Made by a program: the position numbers and the translations under genes
NCBI RefSeq assembly: GCF_004684805.1
Contig: NZ_SRID01000002.1
Location: forward strand, 1 to 64,000
DNA length: 64,000 nucleotides
Reading direction: 5' to 3'
Origin: Streptomyces palmae
Lineage (GTDB): Bacteria > Actinomycetota > Actinomycetes > Streptomycetales > Streptomycetaceae
Part shown: piece after piece, positions 1 through 7,724 of the stretch
How the letters are laid out: each line of letters begins with the position of its first letter
Position numbering within the stretch: position 1 is the first letter of the stretch
The notes under the pieces: generated by a model
What the model was told of the DNA's origin: nothing
Databases searched by the model: none
What the model saw: only the letters and a program-made list of their open reading frames with translations

Positions 1-83
1 GCGGCAGGGTGCGGGGCGGGTCGGGCACGACCGCGGACGGCCCGGGTGCGGGACGGTCGCGCCGGGTGGCCGGCGCGGGCGGG

Positions 84-647
84 TCAGCCGCGGCCCTCCC
101 TGCCCTCGTCCGAGGCGTTCGACATGGTGAGCGAATCGATGTAGACGGCCAGCAGATTGGCGAACCACTCGCCCTCGGCCAGGGGGTCGGCGCCGATGAC
201 GTCCAGGGGGTGGGGCGAGCCGAGGTCCCGGTCCGTCTCGCCGCGGTCCCGATCGACGGTGCCGAGGTCCCGTGCGGCGTCCAGGTCCCGACTCATGGCG
301 CCCAGCTCCCGGCCCACGGTCCCGAGGTCCCGGCCAGGGGCGCCGAGCTCCCGCCCCGCGGTGCCGAACTCCCGCACCGGGGTCCCGAGGTCCCGCCCCG
401 CGGTGCCGAACTCCCGGACGCCGGCGCCCCGCTCCCGACCGGGGGTGCCGGCGTCCCGGGTGGTGGGGCCGAGGTCCCGGTCGAGGGCGTCGAGGTCCCG
501 ACCGGTGGCGCCGAGGTCCTGGCCGGTGGCGCCGGGGTCACTGCCCGTCCGGTCACCGGATCGGGCGCGCTCGTGCCAGTGCTGGCAAACGGCGCAAGGC
601 TCGGGGCCCAGGTCGGTGCCCGGGTCGGTGCGCAGGTCGGTGCTCAT
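84..647 (-). CDS. Repeat-rich hypothetical protein (187 aa), last gene of the left operon
   Basis: I do not recognise a family for this protein. The N-terminus has a CAVCQHWH element (possible metal or thiol site). The middle, about residues 38-145, is a run of imperfect seven-residue repeats of the form RDLGTxG, RELGAPG or REFGTAG. The C-terminus, from about residue 155, is ordinary sequence ending in WFANLLAVYIDSLTMSNASDE. The repeats are rich in Arg, Asp and Gly and probably disordered or extended. The ATG at 647 follows a GGAAAGG-type ribosome site. The gene sits 75 bases after the FAD oxidoreductase on the same strand, so it likely belongs to that operon. The repeated DNA also keeps false frames open on the other strand. 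Confidence 0.6.
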   Translation of the reverse strand: MSTDLRTDPGTDLGPEPCAVCQHWHERARSGDRTGSDPGATGQDLGATGRDLDALDRDLGPTTRDAGTPGRERGAGVREFGTAGRDLGTPVREFGTAGRELGAPGRDLGTVGRELGAMSRDLDAARDLGTVDRDRGETDRDLGSPHPLDVIGADPLAEGEWFANLLAVYIDSLTMSNASDEGREGRG

Positions 648-722
648 GGTGTCGCCGCCTTTCCGCGAGTGCCGCCGGGGCCCGGCCCGCCCGGGCCCCG
701 GTCGGCTGGTGCGTGTCTCCGG

Positions 723-2453
723 TCAGTCCATACGGGCCAGCCCGCGGGCCGACCGCCGGTCCTTGCCGCGGGAGACCACCACCGGGTCCCAGTCCGCGCC
801 GCGCTCCGGGAGCAGGCTCGGGTCACCGACCACCGCGCCGTTGTGCACCTCGTTCATCAGCGGGCGCTCCAGGATGGACGCCGCGGCGGCCAGGCCACCG
901 ACCATGACGCCGGTGATGCCGCTGCCGTAGCGGGTGGACTGGCCCACCATGTGCAGCCCGGAGATGCTGGTGCCGGTGCCCGGCTTGGTGCCGGCGCGGC
1001 CCCAGCGGGCCAGACCGAAGGGGGTACCGCCGGTGGAGAGGGTATAGCGCTCCTGGGTCAGCGGCGTGGCCAGTTCGCAATGGACCAGATTGTCCCGGAA
1101 GGGGCCCAGGACCCGCTCGGCGGCGGTCAGCATCGCCTCGGTGAAGCGCTCCTTCTCCGCCTTGTAGGCGTCCAGGCGGCGGTAGCGGGTGCCGTCGGCC
1201 GGCCCGGTCTCCACACCCCAGGGGGCGTAGCTGGGCGGGCACAGGGTCATCAGCTGGAAGTTGCTGTGGCCGGGCGGGCAGGTGTGCCGGTTGGTGCGGT
1301 CCTTGAGCGAGCCGAAGGAGATGAAGAGGAACTTCACGTCCTCGGGCTGCTTCCCCGCGGCCAGGTCGCGGTAGTAGGCGTCGATGTCGTCGGTGTCGTA
1401 CCACCAGACGTTCGCCTCGTTGCGGTCCGCCTCCAGCTCGCGGTCCAGGGCCACGTAGAGGGTGACGAACGGCAGGCCCATCTCGGCCTGCTCGGTGTTG
1501 CGGATGATGCTCTTGCCCAGGTGGTCCGGGCCGACCAGGTCCAGCACGGTGCGCCGGTAGTCGGCGTTGGAGACGACCAGCGGGGCGTCGTACTCGGTGC
1601 CGTCCGCCAGCACCACGCCGCGTACCTGCTTGTCCTCCACCTTGATGCGCTGGACCAGGCTGCGGGTGCGCAGCATGCCGCCGTTGGCCTCCAGCACCTC
1701 GACCAGGGTCGCGGCGAGCATCTGGCCGCCGCCGGCCGGGAAGTAGGCGCCGCGGATGTAGTGGTCGGTGACGATGGCGTGGATGGAGACGGTGGCCTGG
1801 TCCGGGCCGACGCCGTAGTTGGGCGACTGGGCGGCCAGTACGGTACGGGCCCGCGGCGACAGCTCGCAGTGGTCGAACAGCTCGGTGAGCGAGCGGCGGC
1901 CCCAGGCCTGGGTGGTGGGCGTGCCGGCGACGATCTCCGGGACCGAGATGTCGGCCGGGGCGAGCAGGGTGTTGCGCTGCTCCTCGCCCATCGTCTCGAT
2001 GACGTCGCAGAAGGCGTCCAGGCCCGCGGAGTCCTCGGGCAGCGCCTTCTTCAGCCGGGCCCGGTACTCCGGCCAGCTGGCCGGCACGTCCACGGCCACC
2101 TCGGGCAGCACGACCTTGTCGAAGCAGTCCGGGTCCAGCTCCAGGAACTCGACGCGGTCGCGGGCGCCGAGGCCGCCGAGGATGGCGGGCACGATGCCGT
2201 CCGGGCCGCAGTCGCCGACGTAGTGCACACCCACGTCGAACTCGTACTTGCGGCGGCGCCGGAAGACATGGCTGTTGCCGCCGGCGATGTCGTGCTGCTC
2301 CAGCAGCAGGACCCGCCGGCCGGCCGCCGCGAGGTAGGCGGCGCAGGTCAGGCCGCCGAGTCCGGCGCCTACGACGATGGCGTCCCACGTCTGGGGGACG
2401 CTGTTGCTCTGGTCCATCTCACCCGTCTCGCTTGGGTCGGTGATCGTGGTCAT
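723..2453 (-). CDS. CrtI/phytoene desaturase-like FAD-dependent oxidoreductase
   Basis: A 576-residue flavoprotein. The Rossmann motif GAGLGG is at residues 29-34, followed by the acidic end of the second strand (LLLEQHDIAGG), as in phytoene desaturase/CrtI-type enzymes. A second FAD-contact region near the C-terminus reads GLHMVGQSTRYGSGITG. Such enzymes oxidise C-C bonds in isoprenoids. In some highly reducing type II PKS pathways a CrtI-like enzyme has been linked to aromatising a polyene into a benzene ring, so polyene oxidation is my inference here. The ATG at 2453 was chosen because it overlaps the stop of the upstream SRPBCC gene (ATGA) and follows GGGAG. An in-frame extension upstream lies inside that gene and is unlikely. 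Confidence 0.85.
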   Translation of the reverse strand: MTTITDPSETGEMDQSNSVPQTWDAIVVGAGLGGLTCAAYLAAAGRRVLLLEQHDIAGGNSHVFRRRRKYEFDVGVHYVGDCGPDGIVPAILGGLGARDRVEFLELDPDCFDKVVLPEVAVDVPASWPEYRARLKKALPEDSAGLDAFCDVIETMGEEQRNTLLAPADISVPEIVAGTPTTQAWGRRSLTELFDHCELSPRARTVLAAQSPNYGVGPDQATVSIHAIVTDHYIRGAYFPAGGGQMLAATLVEVLEANGGMLRTRSLVQRIKVEDKQVRGVVLADGTEYDAPLVVSNADYRRTVLDLVGPDHLGKSIIRNTEQAEMGLPFVTLYVALDRELEADRNEANVWWYDTDDIDAYYRDLAAGKQPEDVKFLFISFGSLKDRTNRHTCPPGHSNFQLMTLCPPSYAPWGVETGPADGTRYRRLDAYKAEKERFTEAMLTAAERVLGPFRDNLVHCELATPLTQERYTLSTGGTPFGLARWGRAGTKPGTGTSISGLHMVGQSTRYGSGITGVMVGGLAAAASILERPLMNEVHNGAVVGDPSLLPERGADWDPVVVSRGKDRRSARGLARMD

Positions 2454-3010
2454 ACCGCGCCGCTCCCCGGGCCGCGTTCCGCGGCCGGGCGCTGGTGGCG
2501 CTGTACGGCGGCCCGCAGCCATTCCTTGCGGGTCATACCGCTGCCCAGCCGGATGAAGATCCAGCTGATCCTGGTCAGGGCGGCGCCCGCCCCGCTGGTC
2601 GCCTGACCGCGGGTCAGGGTGTGCAGGGCGCCGCCGGTGTGGCAGAAATTGAAGACGAGCCGGAGGTGTCCGGGCTTGTCGAAGGCCTTGAAGGCGTCCA
2701 GCACCGAGTCCTCGGCCGAGACATAGGGGACCGGCGACATGGCCGGGAGCTTGAGTACGGTCCCGAGCACCAGCTCGTCCTCGGTGCGGACCAGCTCGCG
2801 GAAGCCCAGCTGGGCGGCCATCTCGTCGAAGACGAGGGTGTCCAGCTTGTCCTTGCCGATCCGCATCAGCTTGCGGGTGAGCGGCACCTCGCGCCAGGTC
2901 ACCTCGGCGGCGGCGGCGATCACCCGCTCCGGCTCGCCGGCCGCGGCCATGCGGTGCCGCTCGCTCAGGTGCGTGCTGGGCAGGATCTCCTCGATCAGCA
3001 TCCGGATCAC
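2450..3010 (-). CDS. SRPBCC (START/cyclase-like) family protein
   Basis: A 186-residue protein with the pattern of actinobacterial SRPBCC lipid-binding proteins: PERVIAAAAEVTWREVPLTR near residues 27-46, ELVLGTVLKLP near 79, FDKPGHLRLVFNF near 110, then an SGMTRKEWLRAAVQR tail. SRPBCC folds enclose hydrophobic ligands, and polyketide cyclases are one branch. The GTG at 3010 overlaps the stop of the MMPL gene (GTGA), and the 3' end overlaps the FAD gene, so the three are translationally coupled. An ATG nine bases downstream is a possible alternative start. A role in binding or cyclising the polyene is inference. Confidence 0.65.
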   Translation of the reverse strand: MIRMLIEEILPSTHLSERHRMAAAGEPERVIAAAAEVTWREVPLTRKLMRIGKDKLDTLVFDEMAAQLGFRELVRTEDELVLGTVLKLPAMSPVPYVSAEDSVLDAFKAFDKPGHLRLVFNFCHTGGALHTLTRGQATSGAGAALTRISWIFIRLGSGMTRKEWLRAAVQRHQRPAAERGPGSGAV

Positions 3011-5280
3011 CTCGTCGATACGGGGGTCGGGTGGCGGTCGGGCTCGTCCGCCGGCTCGGAGCTCTCCTTGACGCCGTAGGCGGCGTAGAAGCGGGCCATC
3101 GGACCGGGCGCCCACCAGGCGGCGCGCCCCATCAGCCGCAGGATCGCGGGCACCAGCAGCATCCGGACGATGGTGGCGTCCAGCAGGATGATGATGAACA
3201 GGCCGACCGCCAGGAACTTCAGGTCCTTCACGCCCACCAGCACGAAGGAGCCGATGGTGACGGCCAGCAGCACCGCGGCGCTGGTGATGATCCCGCCGGT
3301 GCGCTGCACCCCGGCGACCACCGAGTGCGGGGCGTCCTGGGTGCGGTCCCACTCCTCGCGGATGCGGGAGAGCAGGAAGACCGAGTAGTCCATGGACAGG
3401 CCGAAGGCGAAGGCGAGCATCATCACCGGTTCCATCGCGGTGATGAAGCCGGTGGTGGTGAAGTCCAGCACCCCGGACAGATGGCCGCTCTGGAAGATCC
3501 AGATGATCGGGCCGAAGGCGGCGGCGATGGAGACGATGTTGAGCACCACGGACATCAGCGGCACCAGCAGCGAGCCGAAGGCCAGGAACATGAAGAGCAC
3601 CGTGACCACGATGATGATGCCGGCCATCAGCGGCAGATGGTCGCGCAGCGAGCCCAGCTGGTCCCTGAGGTCCGCGGCCAGGCCGCCGACCAGCACCTCG
3701 GTGCCCTCGGGGCGGTCCAGGGCGCGGATGTCGCCGACCACCCGGCGGGCCTCCTCGGAGGTCCACTCGCCGTGGTGGGTGGCGGTGAGCACCACGGAGG
3801 TGGTCGGTTTCCCGTCCACCGTGCGGTCCTTGGCCGCGGTCAGCAGGACCGAGTCGCGGTCGACGCCCGGCACGCCCTTGATCCGCTCGGCGAACTCCCG
3901 GGCCCGGGTGACGGTCTCCTGGCCGGTGCCGGGTTCGCCGGAGACCAGGACGTAGATCGACTTGCGGGCGTCGATGGTGAACTCGTCGGTGAGCCGCTCG
4001 GCGACCACCCGGCTGGCCGCGTCCTTGGGCAGCGACCGCTCGTCGCTGGTGCCGAAGTGGACGCCCAGCAGCGGGGTGGCCAGCAGCACCAGTCCGACCA
4101 CGGTGGCCGCGGTGACGGCGAAGGGGTGCCGCATCACCTTGCCGGCCACCGTGCCCCAGCCGCCCTGGGCCGCGGTGCCCTGGGCCGCCCGGGCGGCGCG
4201 CCGCCGGTCGCCGGGCAGCGGCACCCGCAGCGCGTCCACCTTGCGGCCCAGTACGGCGAGGAAGGCGGGGAGCACGGTGAGCGAGGCGAGCATCGCCAGC
4301 ACCACGGCGACCAGGCCGCCGTAGGCCATCGAGCGGACGTACGCCTGGGGGAAGACCAGCAGGCCGGTGAGGGCCAGGGTGACGGTGACGCCGGAGACCA
4401 GCACGGTGCGGCCGGCGGTCTGCATGGTGCGGGCGATGGCACGCGGCACCTCGTGGCCCTGGGCCAGCTCCTCGCGGAACCGGCTGACCATGAACAGTCC
4501 GTAGTCCACGGCCAGTCCCAGGGCCATGAACATCAGCACGTTGAGGGCGAACACCGAGATGCTGGTGAACTCGTTGAGCACCCGCAGCAGCACCAGGCCG
4601 CCGATCAGCGCCAGGATCGCGATCACGATCGGCACGGTGGCGGCGACCACGCTGCGGAAGACGAACAGCAGCAGCACGAAGAGCGCCGGGATGGTGATGA
4701 ACTCGATGGTGGCGGCGCCGTCGCTGATGCCGCTGTTGAGGTCGTCGAACATCGGGCGGATGCCGCCGAGTTCGGTGTGCGCCGCGGCGCTGTCCACCAC
4801 CAGCGGGTTGCCGCCCTTCGCGTCCTTCAGGGCGGTGTAGGACCGCATCCGCTGGTCGTCGTCCTCGCCCTTGAGCTGGACCACGGCGTAGGTGGCGTGC
4901 CGGTCCTCGGAGACCAGGGCGCCCCGGGCGGGGCCGGCCAGGTTCCGGTCGTAGTAGGAGTCGATGTGCTCCACCCGGGGGTCGCGGCGCGCCGCCTCCA
5001 GCGCGGAGACCACCTCGGTGCGGAACGCGGCCTGGTCCACGGTGCCGCGCGGATTGGTGTAGAGCACCAGGACGTCGGCGTCCTGCCGCCCCACCTCGTT
5101 CTTGATCCGGTCCATGGCCCGGTAGGACTCGCTGGCGCGGTCCTCCAGACCGCCCTGGCTCAGCACCCCATCCTCGGTGACCCCGGTTCCCCACACGCCG
5201 CCCACGGCGACCAGTACCACCGCCGCGATCAGTACCGCGCGGCGCGCGGTGACGACGACTCTCCCCAGCCAACCGAACAC
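3007..5280 (-). CDS. MMPL/RND-family transporter
   Basis: 757 residues with the MMPL layout: one N-terminal membrane helix, a large extracytoplasmic loop (about residues 45-180), five to six helices, a second loop (about 400-540), and a second helix bundle that includes FLAFGSLLVPLMSVVLN and a GLSMDYSVFLLSRIREEW loop; the first half has the matching GLAVDYGLFMVSRFREE. This duplicated GxxxDYxxFxxSRxRE signature is typical of the family. MMPL proteins use the proton gradient to move lipids or hydrophobic metabolites, so this is the likely exporter or resistance pump. The GTG start follows GGGGGAG. It may start its own transcript, because a hairpin lies just upstream. Confidence 0.9.
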   Translation of the reverse strand: MFGWLGRVVVTARRAVLIAAVVLVAVGGVWGTGVTEDGVLSQGGLEDRASESYRAMDRIKNEVGRQDADVLVLYTNPRGTVDQAAFRTEVVSALEAARRDPRVEHIDSYYDRNLAGPARGALVSEDRHATYAVVQLKGEDDDQRMRSYTALKDAKGGNPLVVDSAAAHTELGGIRPMFDDLNSGISDGAATIEFITIPALFVLLLFVFRSVVAATVPIVIAILALIGGLVLLRVLNEFTSISVFALNVLMFMALGLAVDYGLFMVSRFREELAQGHEVPRAIARTMQTAGRTVLVSGVTVTLALTGLLVFPQAYVRSMAYGGLVAVVLAMLASLTVLPAFLAVLGRKVDALRVPLPGDRRRAARAAQGTAAQGGWGTVAGKVMRHPFAVTAATVVGLVLLATPLLGVHFGTSDERSLPKDAASRVVAERLTDEFTIDARKSIYVLVSGEPGTGQETVTRAREFAERIKGVPGVDRDSVLLTAAKDRTVDGKPTTSVVLTATHHGEWTSEEARRVVGDIRALDRPEGTEVLVGGLAADLRDQLGSLRDHLPLMAGIIIVVTVLFMFLAFGSLLVPLMSVVLNIVSIAAAFGPIIWIFQSGHLSGVLDFTTTGFITAMEPVMMLAFAFGLSMDYSVFLLSRIREEWDRTQDAPHSVVAGVQRTGGIITSAAVLLAVTIGSFVLVGVKDLKFLAVGLFIIILLDATIVRMLLVPAILRLMGRAAWWAPGPMARFYAAYGVKESSEPADEPDRHPTPVSTR

Positions 5281-5308
5281 GCGCTCTCCCCCGTCCTCAT
5301 CCTCTGAG

Positions 5309-5337
5309 CACCCGGGACCGATGGCCGGTCCCGGGTG
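5309..5337 (-). terminator. Hairpin between dehydratase subunit and MMPL gene
   Basis: A perfect 12-bp stem (CACCCGGGACCG with its complement) around a 5-base loop, in the 98-base gap between the dehydratase stop and the MMPL start. It lacks a clear U tract, as is common in Streptomyces, and may separate or attenuate two transcripts. Confidence 0.55.
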
Positions 5338-5378
5338 TCCGTCAGTGGGCCGGATGCGCTCCGGCCGCTGTCAGCCGT

Positions 5379-5882
5379 TCAGTGCTGTCCTTCCGGTACA
5401 CGGCCACTGCCCAGCACCTGGGCGGGGCGCCGCACCACGAGCCCGTGTCCGACGGTGAGGACCCGGTCCTCGCCGACGAAGCTCTCCCCCGTGAGGACCA
5501 TGGACTCGTTGTGTTCCTGTTCGATACGGATGTGGTGCACCATCGTCTCGCCGGGCAGCACGGGGCGGCCGAAGCGGACGTTGTTGTAGGTGCCGAGCAT
5601 CGGCACACCCGCCTCCAGCACCCCGGTGCTGAAGCTGCGCCAGGTCGTCATCACCAGGACCGCGCAGGCCTGGTTGAACGACTCCAGCAGCGCCGCGTGC
5701 GGGTAGGCGTGGTGCTCCGGGGCGGCCTCGCGCACCCCCGGACGCTGGTACCAGCGCTCCTCGATGCTCACGGTCTTGGCGACCACCGCGCGCTCCCCGG
5801 GCACCACCTCCAGCACCTTGTCCACCAGCAGCATGGTGTCGCGGTGCGGGATCAGCTCGGCCGGATCCGATGAGAAGGTCAT
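5379..5882 (-). CDS. Hotdog-fold dehydratase-like subunit (ApeP/FabZ-like partner)
   Basis: A 167-residue hotdog protein. It starts with a FabZ-type N-terminal motif (LIPHRDTMLLVDKV, residues 10-23) and has PHAALLESFNQA in the place of the FabZ helix that carries the glutamate. The usual GHFP histidine segment is not recognisable, so alone it may be inactive. It overlaps the next gene upstream, which has the full FabZ dyad, by ATGA. Aryl-polyene systems use such heterodimeric dehydratases (ApeI/ApeP). Inferred role: one half of the dehydratase that converts 3-hydroxyacyl-ACP to the enoyl chain. The ATG at 5882 is set by the overlap. Confidence 0.8.
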   Translation of the reverse strand: MTFSSDPAELIPHRDTMLLVDKVLEVVPGERAVVAKTVSIEERWYQRPGVREAAPEHHAYPHAALLESFNQACAVLVMTTWRSFSTGVLEAGVPMLGTYNNVRFGRPVLPGETMVHHIRIEQEHNESMVLTGESFVGEDRVLTVGHGLVVRRPAQVLGSGRVPEGQH

Positions 5883-6295
5883 GCCGACTCCCCCCACTCG
5901 TAGGCCAGTCGGACGCGGGCGCTGGGCCCGCGCTCGGTGCTCAGGACCGTACGGCAGCGCCACCCGTCCTCGGTGCGCTCCCACTTCAGCTCGACCGTGA
6001 CCGCCTCGCCCGGGAAGACCGGGTCCTGGAAGCGGGCCGCCTCCACGGCGGCCAGCCGGGCCCGCCCGGCCGCCGGAGCGGGCGGCAGGGCGGCCATCGC
6101 GGTGCGGTGCGCCAGCTCGATCAGGCAGACTCCGGGAAGGATCGCGAAGCCCCGGTAGTGCCCGTCGAAGGCCGGCTCGTCCGCCCCGACGACCACCCGA
6201 GCGGTGGCCTGCGGAGGCTGCCCGTCCGCCTGGTCCCCGGCGGACAGGATCTCGACCTCGCCGAAGACCGTCCGGGCGGTCTCGTCGCTGATCAC
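5879..6295 (-). CDS. FabZ/FabA-like 3-hydroxyacyl-ACP dehydratase, catalytic subunit
   Basis: A 138-residue hotdog protein containing GHYRGFAILPGVCLIE at residues 45-60. His46 and Glu60 are 14 residues apart, the same spacing as the FabZ catalytic His/Glu pair, so this subunit should be active. The GTG at 6295 overlaps the stop of the ACP gene (GTGA), and its stop overlaps the partner subunit. The order ACP - DH - DH' therefore forms one coupled unit, supplying dehydration in each elongation round of the reducing type II PKS. Confidence 0.82.
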   Translation of the reverse strand: MISDETARTVFGEVEILSAGDQADGQPPQATARVVVGADEPAFDGHYRGFAILPGVCLIELAHRTAMAALPPAPAAGRARLAAVEAARFQDPVFPGEAVTVELKWERTEDGWRCRTVLSTERGPSARVRLAYEWGESA

Positions 6296-6543
6296 GCCTG
6301 GCTCAGCCGGTTCTGCAGCAGGGTGTGGGCGTCCTGGAAGGTGGTGATGGTGCGGAACTCCTCCTCGGTCAGCTTGACGCCGTACTTCTGCTCCAGCTGC
6401 ACCATGACCTCCAGGGACATCAGCGAGTCCACGCCCAGGTCCTCGACGAAGTTGGCGGTGTCGGTGATCTTGGCCTGCGGGATGTCCAGGGCGTCGGCCA
6501 TGACGCTCCGCAGCTCTTCCCGGTCGATGGTGGCGGCAGACAT
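6292..6543 (-). CDS. Acyl carrier protein (ACP 1)
   Basis: An 83-residue ACP. The phosphopantetheine site is Ser40 in LGVDSLMSLEVM, within the usual four-helix length. The ATG at 6543 is preceded by GGGAC; an in-frame ATG at 6555 would add four residues and is less well placed. Together with the ACP at 14241, it differs from the two HGADSL-type ACPs at 20194 and 20834, so it may serve a distinct step such as starter loading or dehydration-linked shuttling (inference). Confidence 0.92.
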   Translation of the reverse strand: MSAATIDREELRSVMADALDIPQAKITDTANFVEDLGVDSLMSLEVMVQLEQKYGVKLTEEEFRTITTFQDAHTLLQNRLSQA

Positions 6544-6626
6544 GTGATGTCCCAATCTGGTGGTGGTCGGGTGGAGATGGGCCGGAGTTCCGGCCGGTGC
6601 GGCCAGGCCGCCGGCGGGTCGGCGGG

Positions 6627-7724
6627 TCAGGCCGTCGCGCCGTCGAGCAGACGCAGCAGGGCGCAGCCCAGTGCGCCGTCCCGGTCCACCGCGGTGACCA
6701 GCGCCAGCCGTCCCGCCAGGGCGGGGCGGTGCTGGGCCGACACGAGGACCGAGACGATCTGGAAGGCGGCGGCGGCCGCCGAGGTGTCACCGATCAGTTC
6801 GGTGCAGGAGACGCGTTCGGGGGCGGCGCCGGCCAGGACCTCGTCCAGCGCGGCCAGCTCCTGTTCGCCCAGCACGCCGGCGGCCTCCCCGGGGGCCACC
6901 AGGGCCAGGTCCCCGGGGGCGGCCTCGGCGGTGGCCAGCGCGCGGCGCACGCAGTCGGCCAGTGCCGGGCGGATGCCCTCGGCGTCCGCGTACACGCCCA
7001 TCTGCACGGTCAGCACCTCGGCGAGGCCGGGGCGCTCGGGGCCGCCCGCGCCGGCCGGCTCGATCAGCATCATGGCGCAGCCCTCGCCGAGCACCGCCGC
7101 CTCCTCGCCGGTGTCCCGGGAGTGGTGGCCGAGCCAGGCACGGGCGTGGCTGTACTCCTCGGCGGCACCGCACAGCACCGAGCCGGCGCGGCCGGTCAGC
7201 TGGAGGCGGCGCGCGTAGTTGAGGGCCAGCAGGCCCGCGGTGCGGCCGCCGCCGATGGTGGCGTTGGGGCCCTTGAGCTGGTAGCGGATGGCGCAGGCGC
7301 CGGCCGCGCAGTTCATCACGGTGTTGGGGAAGCGCGCCGGGTCCACGAAGAACGGCTTGTCCTCGGTGAGCGAGCTGCGGGTGAAGTCCATCATGCTCTG
7401 CGCGCTGCCGGTGGTGGTGCCCAGGACGACCGAGCGGCGCGGGTCCGGGGCGTCGTCGGCGGCCGGGGCGTCCAGGCCGGGCGCGGTGGCCAGCAGTTCG
7501 CCGACGGTGGCGGCGGCCAGCGCGGTGACCCGGTCCATGGAGCGGGTGCCCTTCTTGCCCAGCACGGCGCGGGGGTCGAAGTCCGGCACGGTGAAGGCGG
7601 CCTTGTCCGGCCCGGCCGGCTCGCCGGCGGCTGCCGGCCGGCCGGCCAGCAGCCCGTCCTGGAAGACCTGGCGGCCGATGCCGAACGGGGATACCGCGGC
7701 CCACGCGGAGATGACGGTGTTCAC
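6627..7724 (-). CDS. Chain length factor (KS-beta), pair 1
   Basis: A 365-residue ketosynthase-fold protein. Where FabF-type enzymes have the nucleophilic Cys after YxLKGPN, this reads LKGPNATIGGGRTAG with no Cys, which marks a CLF. It is translated from a GTG overlapping the stop of the KS upstream (GTGA). CLFs pair with KS subunits and set chain length by shaping the tunnel. It is a clear paralogue of the CLF at 22395 (same length; shared VLGKKGTR, MDRVT, CGAAEEY and DRDGALGCALLR segments). Confidence 0.88.
   Translation of the reverse strand: MNTVISAWAAVSPFGIGRQVFQDGLLAGRPAAAGEPAGPDKAAFTVPDFDPRAVLGKKGTRSMDRVTALAAATVGELLATAPGLDAPAADDAPDPRRSVVLGTTTGSAQSMMDFTRSSLTEDKPFFVDPARFPNTVMNCAAGACAIRYQLKGPNATIGGGRTAGLLALNYARRLQLTGRAGSVLCGAAEEYSHARAWLGHHSRDTGEEAAVLGEGCAMMLIEPAGAGGPERPGLAEVLTVQMGVYADAEGIRPALADCVRRALATAEAAPGDLALVAPGEAAGVLGEQELAALDEVLAGAAPERVSCTELIGDTSAAAAAFQIVSVLVSAQHRPALAGRLALVTAVDRDGALGCALLRLLDGATA

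Noticed and set aside
9-2606. Very long plus-strand open frame (865 codons) over the left end
   Set aside because: It is antisense to the repeat protein, FAD oxidoreductase and SRPBCC genes, has biased composition and no domain. It is open only because of high GC and the repeated DNA.
3031-5307. Plus-strand open frame of 758 codons opposite the MMPL gene
   Set aside because: A His/Gly/Gln-rich shadow of the transporter on the other strand; the leftward frame has clear membrane helices and MMPL motifs.
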